Assembly (NCBI RefSeq): GCF_030295995.1
Contig: NZ_AP027365.1
Coordinates: 186,001-250,000, forward strand
DNA: 64,000 nucleotides
Reading direction: 5' to 3'
From: Thalassotalea hakodatensis
Lineage (GTDB): Bacteria; Pseudomonadota; Gammaproteobacteria; Enterobacterales; Alteromonadaceae
Shown: one piece after another, positions 1 to 8,940 of the stretch
Position numbering within the stretch: the first letter of the stretch is position 1
How the letters are laid out: the number at the start of each line of letters is the position of its first letter
Made by a program: the position numbers and the translations under genes
The notes under the pieces: model-generated
Database searches by the model: none
Told to the model about the DNA's origin: nothing
Seen by the model: only the letters and a program-made list of their open reading frames with translations

Positions 1-678
1 GGTACGGTTGTTGCCATAATGGTTTAGCCAACTTTCTTTATCTTGATGTACTAAAACTGCGCGTGCAGCCCAGCTTCCAGAGTCTGTTAAAGGTGTAGAT
101 ACATCAACAACGGCACGCATATTTGACCATCGACCTAAGGTAAATGCGGTACTAACTTGTAGATCATTAGTTGGACGTTTCCTGACATAATTGACAGTTC
201 CCGATGGATTACCTAAGCCAGTAATTAGCCCGTTAGAGCCTCGGATAAATTCAATTTTTTCATAGATAGCAGTATCAAGATCGCCGACAAAAATATTGCC
301 AAATGGAATACCTGCGCCATCAACATGCATACTGGTTATGTCGAAGCCACGAGCATTAAAGTAGGTTCGGTCAGTTTCGGTTTGATCTATATTTATACCG
401 GTCACTTGTTTAAACAAGCTATTAATGTCACTGAGATTATATTTTGAAATGGTTTCATTTTCGATAATAGACAATGATTGTGGCGTATCAAAACTGTCAA
501 GCCCTAGGCCAGTTGCCCCAGAGCTAATACGTTGTACACGGTTCCCGAGTATGCGAATAACTTCTATTTCTTTTTCAGTAATACGTTGTGCTTCTTTGTT
601 ACTTAATTCAGCGGAATGAACAGTAGAGCTTAGAGCCAAAATAATTGGCGATAATACGAAGGTGTAAGGGGATTTCAT
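1..678 (-). CDS. TonB-dependent siderophore receptor, N-terminal part (runs off the window)
   Basis: The minus-strand frame opens with ATG at 678 and stays open to base 1, so only the first 226 codons are present. It begins with a signal peptide (MKSPYTFVLS, hydrophobic stretch, VHSAE) and continues into a plug domain: IRILGNRVQRISSGATGLG, SLSIIENETI, DINSLFKQVTGIN, FNARGFDI, EFIRGSNGLITGLGNPSGTV. These plug motifs are typical of the ferric-siderophore receptor subfamily (FhuE/FoxA/FpvA type), an outer-membrane beta-barrel energised by TonB-ExbBD. A Fur-box-like palindrome lies just upstream, which fits iron repression. The barrel and the ligand specificity lie outside the window. Family call is secure, substrate unknown. 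Confidence 0.9.
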   Translation of the reverse strand, partial: MKSPYTFVLSPIILALSSTVHSAELSNKEAQRITEKEIEVIRILGNRVQRISSGATGLGLDSFDTPQSLSIIENETISKYNLSDINSLFKQVTGINIDQTETDRTYFNARGFDITSMHVDGAGIPFGNIFVGDLDTAIYEKIEFIRGSNGLITGLGNPSGTVNYVRKRPTNDLQVSTAFTLGRWSNMRAVVDVSTPLTDSGSWAARAVLVHQDKESWLNHYGNNRT

Positions 679-740
679 ATTATTCTCGTAATAGTTGATG
701 TTAAAAACAAGCGCAGTATAAATACTTAATAATAGTAATG

Positions 741-762
741 CAAATAACAATTGTTATCATTA
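741..762 (-). promoter_or_regulatory. Fur-box-like operator upstream of the siderophore receptor
   Basis: The stretch reads AATGATAACAATTGTTATTT on the minus strand. It is an inverted repeat centred on AACAATTGTT and resembles the classical GATAATGATAATCATTATC Fur box. It sits about 65 bases before the receptor ATG, where a repressor site is expected. Fur binding is inferred from similarity and from the iron-uptake gene it precedes. Confidence 0.6.
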
Positions 763-1018
763 AGTTTCAGTAAGGGGGCGATCATTTTAAAACAGTTGGC
801 AATAGCTGATGAATTTACTGTTATTTTTGAATACGCTAACGATAAATTAATCTGAACAATCTGATTTAATAGAGTTGGTATAAGTATCCATGAGGGCTCG
901 AATAAATGATTTAAATTCTTGAATAGTAAGCAGTAGAGAAAGCGGTTTGGTCACGTGGTAAATGCGATGATAGTTGCAAATATAGAAGGTAGTGCAAAAA
1001 AACGTGAAGTAATAATGG
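763..1018. other. Intergenic stretch without recognisable gene
   Basis: Between the Fur-box-like site and the tRNA I see no ORF with coding character, no RNA gene and no convincing terminator hairpin. A T-run on the minus strand just beyond the tRNA 3' end may take part in tRNA transcript ending, but no stem precedes it. Confidence 0.5.
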
Positions 1019-1095
1019 TGGCCCACCCGGCAGGAGTCGAACCTGCGGCCTCGCCCTCCGGAGGGGCGCGCTCTATCCAGCTGAGCTACGGGTGG
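1019..1095 (-). tRNA. tRNA-Arg (anticodon CCG)
   Basis: The minus strand reads as a complete 77-nt cloverleaf. The acceptor stem is CCACCCG paired with CGGGTGG, the D arm is GCTCAGCTGGATAGAGC, the anticodon stem-loop is CGCCC-CTCCGGA-GGGCG with anticodon CCG, the T arm is GCAGGTTCGACTCCTGC, and the 3' end is discriminator G plus encoded CCA. The anticodon reads CGG codons, so it charges arginine. It matches the E. coli tRNA-Arg(CCG) layout closely. It stands alone, not in a tRNA cluster. Confidence 0.97.
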
Positions 1096-1311
1096 ATTAA
1101 CTTTTTAGCCTTAATGTTATTGTTTTGTTCAAACTACACGATACCCGAAATGTTTTCTATTTCTTGCTGCTATGCAGTATCAGTATTAAGGCGGCGCAAT
1201 ACTAATACCTATCGTTTTTGTTGTCTACCGCTAAAAACGAAAAACGTGGAATAGAGAGGTAAATAAGCGATGGAATAAACGCGTAAAAATGATGAAATTA
1301 ATGTACTTTCA
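1096..1311. other. Intergenic stretch between tRNA-Arg and the RND operon
   Basis: No coding or RNA feature is supported. An open frame across this part (955-1254) only reads through the tRNA and gives the usual tRNA-derived false peptide. The tRNA promoter must lie here on the minus strand, but I cannot place its hexamers with confidence. Confidence 0.5.
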
Positions 1312-1341
1312 GTGACTAGCAGCTTAAAGTATCACTATAAT
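1312..1341 (+). promoter_or_regulatory. Putative sigma-70 promoter of the RND-prsKR operon
   Basis: A perfect -10 hexamer TATAAT (1336-1341) is preceded after 18 bases by GTGACT (1312-1317), a 4/6 match to the -35 consensus. Transcription would begin near 1348. That places the ATG at 1344 at or before the start of the transcript and supports translation from the ATG at 1383. Confidence 0.45.
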
Positions 1342-1382
1342 TAATGCGGGTTGCAACAACAAGACAGTACATTTGTAATTTT

Positions 1383-2375
1383 ATGAAGCTACTTTTCCTC
1401 TTTTTCATCAGCTTTCTATTGCTTGGTGCGATAAATACCAATGCGCAGCAATATGCTACGCAAGAAATTGACGCGACTACGTTTGAAAAAAACATCGTGC
1501 GAGCTGGTAAAACGCGCTTTAAGAAAACACATGTTTTATCGTTTAAAAGTCAGGGTTATTTAACCTCTCTTACCGTTGATGAAGGCGATCGTTTTTCTGC
1601 TAAATCAGTATTAGCGAGTCTTGAAACAACCGAACTAAAAGCGTTGAAAAATGCTAACTATACTGAGTTATTGCAGGCAAAACGTGATGTTAACCGAGTT
1701 AATAAGTTAATCAAAAACGGCTTAAGTTCTCAGCAAGCCTTAGAAATGGCAAAGTTCGCTGAAGATAGCGCACGAGAGCGCTATCGAATTTCCTATTATA
1801 ATCTTGATAAATCTGAAATAGTTGCACCGTTCAACGGGGTGGTTTTGTCACGCTTTACACGGGTAAATGAATTGCAATCTCCCGGAACACCAGTACTTGA
1901 AGTGGCATCGACTGAAAATAATTTCGTCGTTGAAGTGGCAGTGACCACCGATGAAATTAGGTTTTTAACGCGTGGGCAGCCAGTTGAGGTGGAAGTCATG
2001 GGGGTTCAAGGTATTGCAGGAATGGTTAGCAAAGTGCCAGTGAAAGCAAATAGTGCCGCTAATATGTATTTGGTAGAGGTAGCATTAACAAATCTACCGT
2101 CCACGTTAAAGCCTATTGCTGATCAACTTGCTACTGTACACGTGCCCTTATCGACCCAAGAAGCTGTTTTTGCAGTGCCTAATAGTGCATTAATCGAAAT
2201 GGATAATAATGGTCATGCAGTTGTACTTGTTAAGCACCTCGATACTTTAAAACGTCAAGCGTTTATGGTTATTGGCCTAGATAGAGATTTTATTTATTTA
2301 CATGCTGACGATTTATCATCAAATCTTTCTGTGGTAACCCAAGGCTGGCAACAATTTGAGTTGAGCGAGTTATAG
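1383..2375 (+). CDS. RND efflux periplasmic adaptor (membrane fusion protein)
   Basis: This protein of about 330 residues should bridge an inner-membrane RND pump to an outer-membrane channel. I chose the ATG at 1383 because it opens directly into a signal peptide (MKLLFLFFISFLLLGA, then NTNAQQ) and because a TATAAT box just upstream would start the mRNA after the alternative ATG at 1344. The lipoyl-like halves are visible: LTVDEGDRFSAKSVLASLET near the N-terminus and SEIVAPFNGVVLSRF after a short helical hairpin. Beta-barrel and membrane-proximal domains follow. The hairpin is short, as in HlyD/AcrA-type adaptors. The permease gene starts three bases after the stop, so the two are co-transcribed. 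No outer-membrane TolC-like gene is adjacent. Confidence 0.88.
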   Translation: MKLLFLFFISFLLLGAINTNAQQYATQEIDATTFEKNIVRAGKTRFKKTHVLSFKSQGYLTSLTVDEGDRFSAKSVLASLETTELKALKNANYTELLQAKRDVNRVNKLIKNGLSSQQALEMAKFAEDSARERYRISYYNLDKSEIVAPFNGVVLSRFTRVNELQSPGTPVLEVASTENNFVVEVAVTTDEIRFLTRGQPVEVEVMGVQGIAGMVSKVPVKANSAANMYLVEVALTNLPSTLKPIADQLATVHVPLSTQEAVFAVPNSALIEMDNNGHAVVLVKHLDTLKRQAFMVIGLDRDFIYLHADDLSSNLSVVTQGWQQFELSEL

Positions 2376-2378
2376 GGT

Positions 2379-5300
2379 ATGCGTTTACCTAAAGTTGCGA
2401 TTAACAATAAACAGTTTACGTTAACGATTGTACTGCTATTGGTATTGGTAGGTACAATTTCTTATTTTACTATTCCTCGTTCAGAGGATCCGCAATTTGA
2501 TATACCGATTACGCTCATTGAAGTGATTTATCCTGGTGCCTCACCACATGATATTGAAACCTTAGTAGTAAACCCGCTTGAAGAAGCTTTTAATAATATT
2601 GAAGGGATCAAGACTATTGAGTCACAAATTAAAAGTGATGGTGCGCGTGTTAAAGTTACGTTTTTATATGGTACCAATATTGATTTAGCTTTCAGTGAAT
2701 TAAAGCTCGCTGTAGCTTCTGTTAAGCCTAATTTACCGGCTGGTGTGCAAGACGTTTTAGTGATCAAAGCAACACCAACCAGTGTCGCGGTAGTACAAAT
2801 GGCTTTATGGAGTGAGCCAACCGACTATAAAGCAATGGAGTTCTATGCGAAACAACTTGAGAAACGTTTAGAAGCAATTTCAGCGATTAAAAAAGCTGAT
2901 ATTTGGGGTTATCCACAGCAGATTGTCGCGGTGGATGTAAATGTGGCCAAGTTACAGCATTTTGGTTTAGGTGTTAACGATGTATTAAATACGCTCAATA
3001 AGCGTGCGATGAATATTACCCCTGGTTTTATTGATGCTAATACCCGTAGGTTTAATGTGAAATCGAGTGGTAATTATAAAGATTTAGCACAGTTAAATGA
3101 CACCGTTATATTGGCTAATGAACACACTGCAATCAAACTTTCTGACATTGCTCGCGTGAGCTTTTCTGGGGTTAAACCAAGTTATTTAGCTTATTTCAAT
3201 GAACACCCTGTTATTTTCATTACTGCTGAACAGCGCGCAGATACCAATATTTTTGAATTAACCAAAGCAATAGAACAGCAGGTAGTTGATTTTAAAGGGT
3301 TGCTGCCAGAAAACATAAAGCTTGATGTATTTTTTAAACAGGCAGAAAGTGTTGAAACCCGTGTAAATGGCTTTTTTGATAACCTTTGGTATGGTTTAGT
3401 TTTAGTGGGTGTCATGGCGTTATTATTTTTAGGACTGCGTGAAGCGTTAGTTGTTATTGCAGTGATCCCATTATCATTTTTGATTGCTATTGGGTGGTTA
3501 GACTTTGCCGGTTTTGGTTTGCAACAAATGTCGATTGTCGGGTTGATTATTGCGCTGGGTTTGCTCGTTGATAACGCCATTGTTGTGACGGAAAGTATTC
3601 ACCGACATAAAGACCCGAGTAAACCAATGCAAATCGCAGCTGCTCAAGGGGCAAGTACGGTAGGCTGGGCGATTAGCAGTGGTACAATTACTACCTTGTT
3701 TGCTTTTTTACCTATGCTGATGCTAGCAAGCAGTACGGGGGATTTTCTTCGTTCAATGCCGATTACCGTTGTACTTGTATTACTAGCCTCGCTACTATTA
3801 GCGCTTACCTTCACGCCGCTGTTGGCGAGTCTATTATTTAGTCAAAAACCGAGTAAAATTATTACTTTACAAGTGGTGATAAATCGTTTTTCATCAACGG
3901 TCTATGCGAAGGTGTTAACATGGTTTATCACGAAAAAAACACTGCTAATTTCAGTCTTTGTTATCGCATTAATTGCGATGTTTTCATTGTTTAATAACGT
4001 TGGGTTAAGCTTATTTCCAAAAGCTGAAAAACCAATGATTTTAGTCGATGTTCAAGCGCCGCCTAATTCATCACTAGCCTATACAAAAAAAGTAATGGAT
4101 AAGGTAACTGTTTTATTAAAGCAGCAACCAGGTGTTTCACACGTTGCGCAAAATATTGGTAATTCAAACCCTCGTATTTACTACAATGAGATCCCAAAAC
4201 GTGGGGTTGCATCGTTTGGCCAAGCGTTAGTGTTACTTGATGAATACAATGCAAACGATGCTCAAGCGCTGATTGATAAACTTCGCAAAGAGTTTTCTTC
4301 GTGGTCTCAAGCACAAATAACCGTCAAAGAGTTTACCCAAGGCCCGGTAACCGATCAGCCTGTGACCATTCGCTTAATGAGTGAATCGTTTGATGATTTG
4401 TCGCAAGTAGCAGATGATCTAGCCATGTATATGGCAACACTTGATGGCTTAATTAATATTGAAAATCCCATTGGAGTGGCAAATACAGAACTTGCCTTGT
4501 CAGTAGATTATGAAAAAGCAGGTATGCTTAATATCGATATTCAAGGGTTAGATTTAACCATACAAACGTTAGTAACAGGTAATACAGCTGGCGTTTTTAG
4601 TGATGCTAACGGGGAAAGTTATCCATTAGTGATCAGAGGGGATAAACAAGACATTTCGTTGTTTGAACAAGCCTTTATTTCAACACGAGAAGGCGCGTTA
4701 GTACCTCTAAATCAAATTGTTAACGTGTCATTGCAAAAAGGTCATACAGAATTTTATCATTATCAAAAACAGCGTATGGCGAAAGTATCTGCAGATGTAG
4801 CTACAGGTAAATCAACGGCGGTATTAACCCAGCAAGTTGTTGATTATATTGAACAGTATAACTTGCCAGCAGGCATGTACTATTCGTTAGGGGGTGAAGA
4901 AGAGTCGAGACAAGAAAATTTCGCGGGCTTGTTTCAGATTATGATCATTACCGCCATTGGCATTTTTGCGGTGTTAGTCTTGCAGTTTAAATCCTTTTTA
5001 CAGCCGTTAATCATCTTTACATCTATTCCTTTCGCTATGGCGGGATCTGTTATTGGGTTGTATTTGTTTGACCTGTCTTTTTCGATGATGGCGTTTATAG
5101 GGTTGATCAGTTTATTTGGTATTGTGGTAAATAATGCGATAATTCTCATTGATACTGCGAATAAGAATTTAACACAAAATGCCGATAAACAAACGGCAAT
5201 AATAGAAGCTGCTGTGGTACGCTTTACCCCTATTTTACTCACCACGATTACTACGGTGGGTGGCTTACTTCCTTTAACGCTATTTGGTGGCGGTCTATGG

Positions 5301-5420
5301 CAACCATTAGGTGTTGTATTAATTTCTGGGTTATGTGTTTCAGCCATTGCGAGCTTCTTATTAGTGCCGATATTGACTGAAATATTTACACGTTCTTCAC
5401 CACAATTGCGAATAGAATAA
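2379..5420 (+). CDS. RND superfamily efflux permease (AcrB-like inner-membrane pump)
   Basis: The 1013-residue protein has the full RND plan: a TM1 helix after residue 10, a large periplasmic loop, TM2-6, a second periplasmic loop and TM7-12. Family motifs include FTIPRSEDPQFDIP near the N-terminus, GLIIALGLLVDNAIVVTES in TM4, and LFGIVVNNAIILIDTAN in the second half. The TM4 proton-relay pair of AcrB (Asp-Asp) is Asp398-Asn399 here, a variant found in many RND pumps. It would extrude drugs, bile-like or hydrophobic compounds using the proton gradient together with the preceding adaptor. The substrate cannot be told from sequence. It is followed after two bases by prsK, an unusual partner. 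Confidence 0.93.
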   Translation: MRLPKVAINNKQFTLTIVLLLVLVGTISYFTIPRSEDPQFDIPITLIEVIYPGASPHDIETLVVNPLEEAFNNIEGIKTIESQIKSDGARVKVTFLYGTNIDLAFSELKLAVASVKPNLPAGVQDVLVIKATPTSVAVVQMALWSEPTDYKAMEFYAKQLEKRLEAISAIKKADIWGYPQQIVAVDVNVAKLQHFGLGVNDVLNTLNKRAMNITPGFIDANTRRFNVKSSGNYKDLAQLNDTVILANEHTAIKLSDIARVSFSGVKPSYLAYFNEHPVIFITAEQRADTNIFELTKAIEQQVVDFKGLLPENIKLDVFFKQAESVETRVNGFFDNLWYGLVLVGVMALLFLGLREALVVIAVIPLSFLIAIGWLDFAGFGLQQMSIVGLIIALGLLVDNAIVVTESIHRHKDPSKPMQIAAAQGASTVGWAISSGTITTLFAFLPMLMLASSTGDFLRSMPITVVLVLLASLLLALTFTPLLASLLFSQKPSKIITLQVVINRFSSTVYAKVLTWFITKKTLLISVFVIALIAMFSLFNNVGLSLFPKAEKPMILVDVQAPPNSSLAYTKKVMDKVTVLLKQQPGVSHVAQNIGNSNPRIYYNEIPKRGVASFGQALVLLDEYNANDAQALIDKLRKEFSSWSQAQITVKEFTQGPVTDQPVTIRLMSESFDDLSQVADDLAMYMATLDGLINIENPIGVANTELALSVDYEKAGMLNIDIQGLDLTIQTLVTGNTAGVFSDANGESYPLVIRGDKQDISLFEQAFISTREGALVPLNQIVNVSLQKGHTEFYHYQKQRMAKVSADVATGKSTAVLTQQVVDYIEQYNLPAGMYYSLGGEEESRQENFAGLFQIMIITAIGIFAVLVLQFKSFLQPLIIFTSIPFAMAGSVIGLYLFDLSFSMMAFIGLISLFGIVVNNAIILIDTANKNLTQNADKQTAIIEAAVVRFTPILLTTITTVGGLLPLTLFGGGLWQPLGVVLISGLCVSAIASFLLVPILTEIFTRSSPQLRIE

Positions 5421-5422
5421 AG

Positions 5423-7462
5423 ATGGAATTTATTGGATTTGTTGGTTTTGTCTTAAGCTTTATTGCTTATGTTATTTTTACTTTCCTATTAGTTGCGGCA
5501 CGTAACACACAGCTGCTTGCTCGTTGGACAATTGTCTCCGTATTAACGACCACGGTTGCTTCTGCCTTGGCGGCTTTGCAAATTAAACTTGGCTTTGGTT
5601 TACAGTGGGTATTGTTAGCTGACGGCTTAAAAGTGGCCTCTTGGGCGATTTTGGTGCTGATATGTAATACTGAGCTAACTTCAATTCGCCAGTTATTATC
5701 AAATTACCATATTAGGCAATATGTTAGCGTTTGGTCAGCATTAATGTTGGTCTGTTGGTTAGCGTCTTTCTTATTAAACTATTCTTATGAATACATTTAT
5801 CTACTGTTCATTGTACTAAACCTTTGGAGCTTAGTGCTGATGGAGCAGTTATATCGCAGTGCTGATGATCAAATTCGCTGGGCAATATGGCCGTTAATTA
5901 TCGCGCTAGCGAGTATCGCGATATTTGATTTTGTTATGTATGCCCAAGCAACAATGGTGGGGAGTATTGATTTCGATTTTTGGTTTAGCCGTGGTTATAT
6001 TGCGGTAGCTGTGTTGCCGTTATTATTGGTTAGCACCAGAAGAATCAAAAATGGCTCTGTACGTATTTTTGTGTCAAGACAAGTTGTTTTTTATAGCTCC
6101 ATTTTAATGATGGCCGGGGTATATTTATTGATCATGGCGCTTGCCGGCTATGTGATTAATTATGTTGGTGGCGAATGGGGTAGTGTCGTTAGTATTGGCT
6201 TTTTAATGCTCAGTGGTATTGTATTAGTCGCGCTATTGATCACAGAATCACTTAGACGAAAGCTTAAAGTTTTTATTGCGAAAAACTTTTTTGCTAATCG
6301 TTATGAGTACCGTGATGAATGGCTAAATCTCATCGAAAAAATAGAAACAACCAACGCAGAAAGTTATTATCAAATGGCAACATCTATTATGATGTCAAAA
6401 CTCAATGCCCATAGCGGTGCCATTGTTAAACGTAAAAGCGATTTACATTTCGATAATAAATACTCTCACGGTTTAAAACTGACCGAAGCATTTGATTTAC
6501 AACTGACGTTTATTAGCCAATTTTGTCAGAAAAAAGGTTGGATTATTGATGTTGAAGAGTATGAAATTACCCCGACAATGTACCCAGAATTGAACCTTGA
6601 TTTAGATTTATGCCAAAGCTTTGATGTACGCTTTATTATCCCAATTTTTATTGGTAAAGCCTTTTATGGTTTGTTTTTAATTGGCGATATTAACGAAATG
6701 AAGCAACTTAATTGGGAAGACAGAGACTTGCTTTTTGCCGTATCTAAACAATTAGGCAATTTTATTTCTTTGAATGAAGCAAATGACGAGCTGGCAGAAT
6801 CAAAACAGTTTGACGCATTTAACCGAATGTCAGCCTTTTTAGTGCATGATTTAAAAAATGTGCAAGCGCAATTAGCATTAATCACCACAAATGCAGAAAA
6901 ACACCGAGATAACCCTGAGTTCGTTGACGATGTGTTTGAAACAGTTGAATCTGCAACAGATAGGCTGGGTAAAGTACTTTCTCAATTGCGTAATAAGCGC
7001 GTAGAAAAATCTAGAGATTCAGAGATTGATCTGGTTGAGTTACTTGAAAAAGTTGTGGAACAACGTAATGTAGAAAAACCGTTAGTGATAATTAAACAGG
7101 CGGTGCCAACAAAGCTGGCAACTAATGAAGAAAAATTACATTCGGTATTAAATCACTTGGTTCAAAATGCGCAAGAAGCAAGTAGCGAAGACACAACCGT
7201 AGAATTATCACTAAATAATAATAAAAATATTGTCACCATCACTATCACTGATCAAGGTTCTGGTATGAGTGAAGACTTTATAAAGTACCGATTATTTAAG
7301 CCGTTTGATACCACAAAGGGCAATGCTGGTATGGGAATTGGTGTGTATGAAGCGAAACAGTTTATTGAGAGTGTGTCTGGCACGATAGCGGTCAAAAGTA
7401 CCGAACATTCAGGCACAACATTTACTATTCAATTACCTATTAATGCAACAGATAATGAATAA
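5423..7462 (+). CDS. prsK: PEP-CTERM system sensor histidine kinase PrsK
   Basis: The 679-residue protein matches the PrsK architecture. About eight to nine hydrophobic segments fill the first 280 residues, then comes a GAF-like region (about 300-450), then a kinase core with the H-box SAFLVHDLKN (phospho-His about residue 475), N-box NHLVQNAQEAS, and G-boxes DQGSGMSEDF and GNAGMGIGVYEAKQ. It should autophosphorylate and pass phosphate to PrsR, encoded 24 bases downstream. In known XrtA systems PrsK/PrsR control genes for PEP-CTERM proteins. Here it is the third gene of an apparent operon with an RND pump, and the main XrtA genes start about 19 kb further on. The signal sensed is unknown. Confidence 0.92.
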   Translation: MEFIGFVGFVLSFIAYVIFTFLLVAARNTQLLARWTIVSVLTTTVASALAALQIKLGFGLQWVLLADGLKVASWAILVLICNTELTSIRQLLSNYHIRQYVSVWSALMLVCWLASFLLNYSYEYIYLLFIVLNLWSLVLMEQLYRSADDQIRWAIWPLIIALASIAIFDFVMYAQATMVGSIDFDFWFSRGYIAVAVLPLLLVSTRRIKNGSVRIFVSRQVVFYSSILMMAGVYLLIMALAGYVINYVGGEWGSVVSIGFLMLSGIVLVALLITESLRRKLKVFIAKNFFANRYEYRDEWLNLIEKIETTNAESYYQMATSIMMSKLNAHSGAIVKRKSDLHFDNKYSHGLKLTEAFDLQLTFISQFCQKKGWIIDVEEYEITPTMYPELNLDLDLCQSFDVRFIIPIFIGKAFYGLFLIGDINEMKQLNWEDRDLLFAVSKQLGNFISLNEANDELAESKQFDAFNRMSAFLVHDLKNVQAQLALITTNAEKHRDNPEFVDDVFETVESATDRLGKVLSQLRNKRVEKSRDSEIDLVELLEKVVEQRNVEKPLVIIKQAVPTKLATNEEKLHSVLNHLVQNAQEASSEDTTVELSLNNNKNIVTITITDQGSGMSEDFIKYRLFKPFDTTKGNAGMGIGVYEAKQFIESVSGTIAVKSTEHSGTTFTIQLPINATDNE

Positions 7463-7486
7463 ACAGGAAGAGCAAGGATTTATTTC

Positions 7487-8839
7487 ATGGAAAAGCTACT
7501 AATCGTCGATGATGATAAAGGAATACAAAAACAATTAAAATGGAGCTTGTCTGATTACGAATCAATTTTAGCAGCGGATCGTGAAAGCGCGATAGCAGCT
7601 GTACGTCGCCATGAACCTAAAGTTGTGACATTAGATTTAGGCCTACCGCCTGATGCTGCAAATGCATCAGAAGGGTTAGCGGCATTAGATGAAATATTGC
7701 GTATAGCGCCGCATACTAAAGTAATTGTTATTACTGGCAATGATGATCGAGAAAATGCCCTTAAAGCGATTTCAATGGGAGCATATGATTTTTATCAAAA
7801 GCCGATAGAGCCAGAAGTTATTAACGTGATTGTTGCTCGCGCATTTAGTGTGGCGTCGATAGAAGAAGAAAACCGTCTAATGCGGGCTGTTGGTGGTAAT
7901 GACATTGGTATTGTTGGCAATAGCAGCAGTATTGAACGATTACGTACCATGGTTAAACGTATCGCTCCAACGCAAATTACGGCCTTATTATTAGGTGAAA
8001 GTGGTACCGGTAAAGAAGTCACCGCCAACGCGATACATATTGCTAGCGAACGTAGCAAAAAGCCTTTTATTGCGATTAACTGTGCGTCAATTCCTGAAAC
8101 ACTCCTAGAAAGCGAGTTGTTTGGTTTTGAAAAAGGAGCTTTTACTGGAGCAGTACGCACCACAAAAGGTAAAATTGAATGTGCAGAAGGCGGCACCCTC
8201 TTTTTAGACGAAATTGGTGACATGCCCTTTAACTTGCAAGCGAAACTCTTGCGGTTCCTACAAGAAAAGAAAATAGAACGATTAGGTGGTCGACAAGAGA
8301 TAGACGTTGATGTACGTGTGGTATGTGCGACGAATCAAAACCTTGAAGAAATGGTTGCTGAAAAACAGTTTCGTGAAGATCTGTTTTATCGGGTGAGTGA
8401 AATTACCTTAAATATTCCGCCATTGAGAGAGCGCGAGGAAGACACCTTAATATTGGCTCAGTTTTTTCTGCAACGCTATGCGCAAGAGTATAAATCTAAC
8501 GTAAAAAGCTTTGCTGATGATGCGTTAGATGCAATCAGACATCATAGATGGCCAGGCAATATTCGTGAGTTACAAAATAAAGTAAAAAGCTCTGTGATCA
8601 TGGCAACAGGCACACAAGTCACCGCAATTGATTTAGGCTTTTTTGATCATGACGGACAAGCATTACAGTTAGATTTAAACTTACGCAAAGTACGTGAACA
8701 AGCAGAATCTATTGCGATTCAAAAAGCACATGCGTTGACTGAAGGAAATATGTCTAAATGCGCTGAACTGTTGGGGGTTACAAGACCAACGCTGTACTCG
8801 TTAATTGAAAAATATTCATTAACTATTGGCGCAGAATAA
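7487..8839 (+). CDS. prsR: PEP-CTERM-box response regulator PrsR (sigma-54 activator)
   Basis: The 450-residue protein is an NtrC-class regulator. The receiver domain (1-125) has Asp8-Asp9, phospho-acceptor Asp50 in VVTLDLGLPP, and Lys105 in YQKPIEP. The AAA+ domain carries Walker A GESGTGKE (170-177), the sigma-54-contact loop GAFTGA (217-222), GGTLFLDEIGDMP, and an arginine-finger region. A Fis-type HTH ends the protein (NMSKCAELLGVTRPTLYSLI). In the established model it activates sigma-54 promoters carrying a PEP-CTERM box when phosphorylated by PrsK. I could not recognise such a box or a GG-N10-GC promoter between the divergent XrtA arms. A strong hairpin follows. Confidence 0.94.
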   Translation: MEKLLIVDDDKGIQKQLKWSLSDYESILAADRESAIAAVRRHEPKVVTLDLGLPPDAANASEGLAALDEILRIAPHTKVIVITGNDDRENALKAISMGAYDFYQKPIEPEVINVIVARAFSVASIEEENRLMRAVGGNDIGIVGNSSSIERLRTMVKRIAPTQITALLLGESGTGKEVTANAIHIASERSKKPFIAINCASIPETLLESELFGFEKGAFTGAVRTTKGKIECAEGGTLFLDEIGDMPFNLQAKLLRFLQEKKIERLGGRQEIDVDVRVVCATNQNLEEMVAEKQFREDLFYRVSEITLNIPPLREREEDTLILAQFFLQRYAQEYKSNVKSFADDALDAIRHHRWPGNIRELQNKVKSSVIMATGTQVTAIDLGFFDHDGQALQLDLNLRKVREQAESIAIQKAHALTEGNMSKCAELLGVTRPTLYSLIEKYSLTIGAE

Positions 8840-8855
8840 CAAGTAAACGTGTTAT

Positions 8856-8890
8856 AAAAGGGTAGTATCAAATATTGATACTACCCTTTT
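8856..8890. terminator. Bidirectional rho-independent terminator between prsR and the phytase gene
   Basis: A perfect 16-bp stem with a 3-base loop: AAAAGGGTAGTATCAA (8856-8871) and TTGATACTACCCTTTT (8875-8890). The stem ends in A and T runs on either side, so it gives a U tract in both directions. It lies between two convergent genes. Confidence 0.9.
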
Positions 8891-8940
8891 AACTCTCGCT
8901 AAGTGACTAAATACTTAATTGAGTTGGTATTAGCCCTGTT

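Noticed and set aside
955-1254. 99-codon plus-strand ORF
   Set aside because: It runs through the tRNA-Arg gene in antisense and gives the usual false peptide HPAGVEPAASPSGG; no ribosome site or other coding sign.
1344-1382. Longer N-terminus for the RND adaptor
   Set aside because: The extra 13 residues precede a complete signal peptide, and a TATAAT box at 1336-1341 would start the transcript after this ATG.
4063-4314. Minus-strand ORF inside the RND permease
   Set aside because: Shadow of a strongly supported gene; no family resemblance and no own signals.
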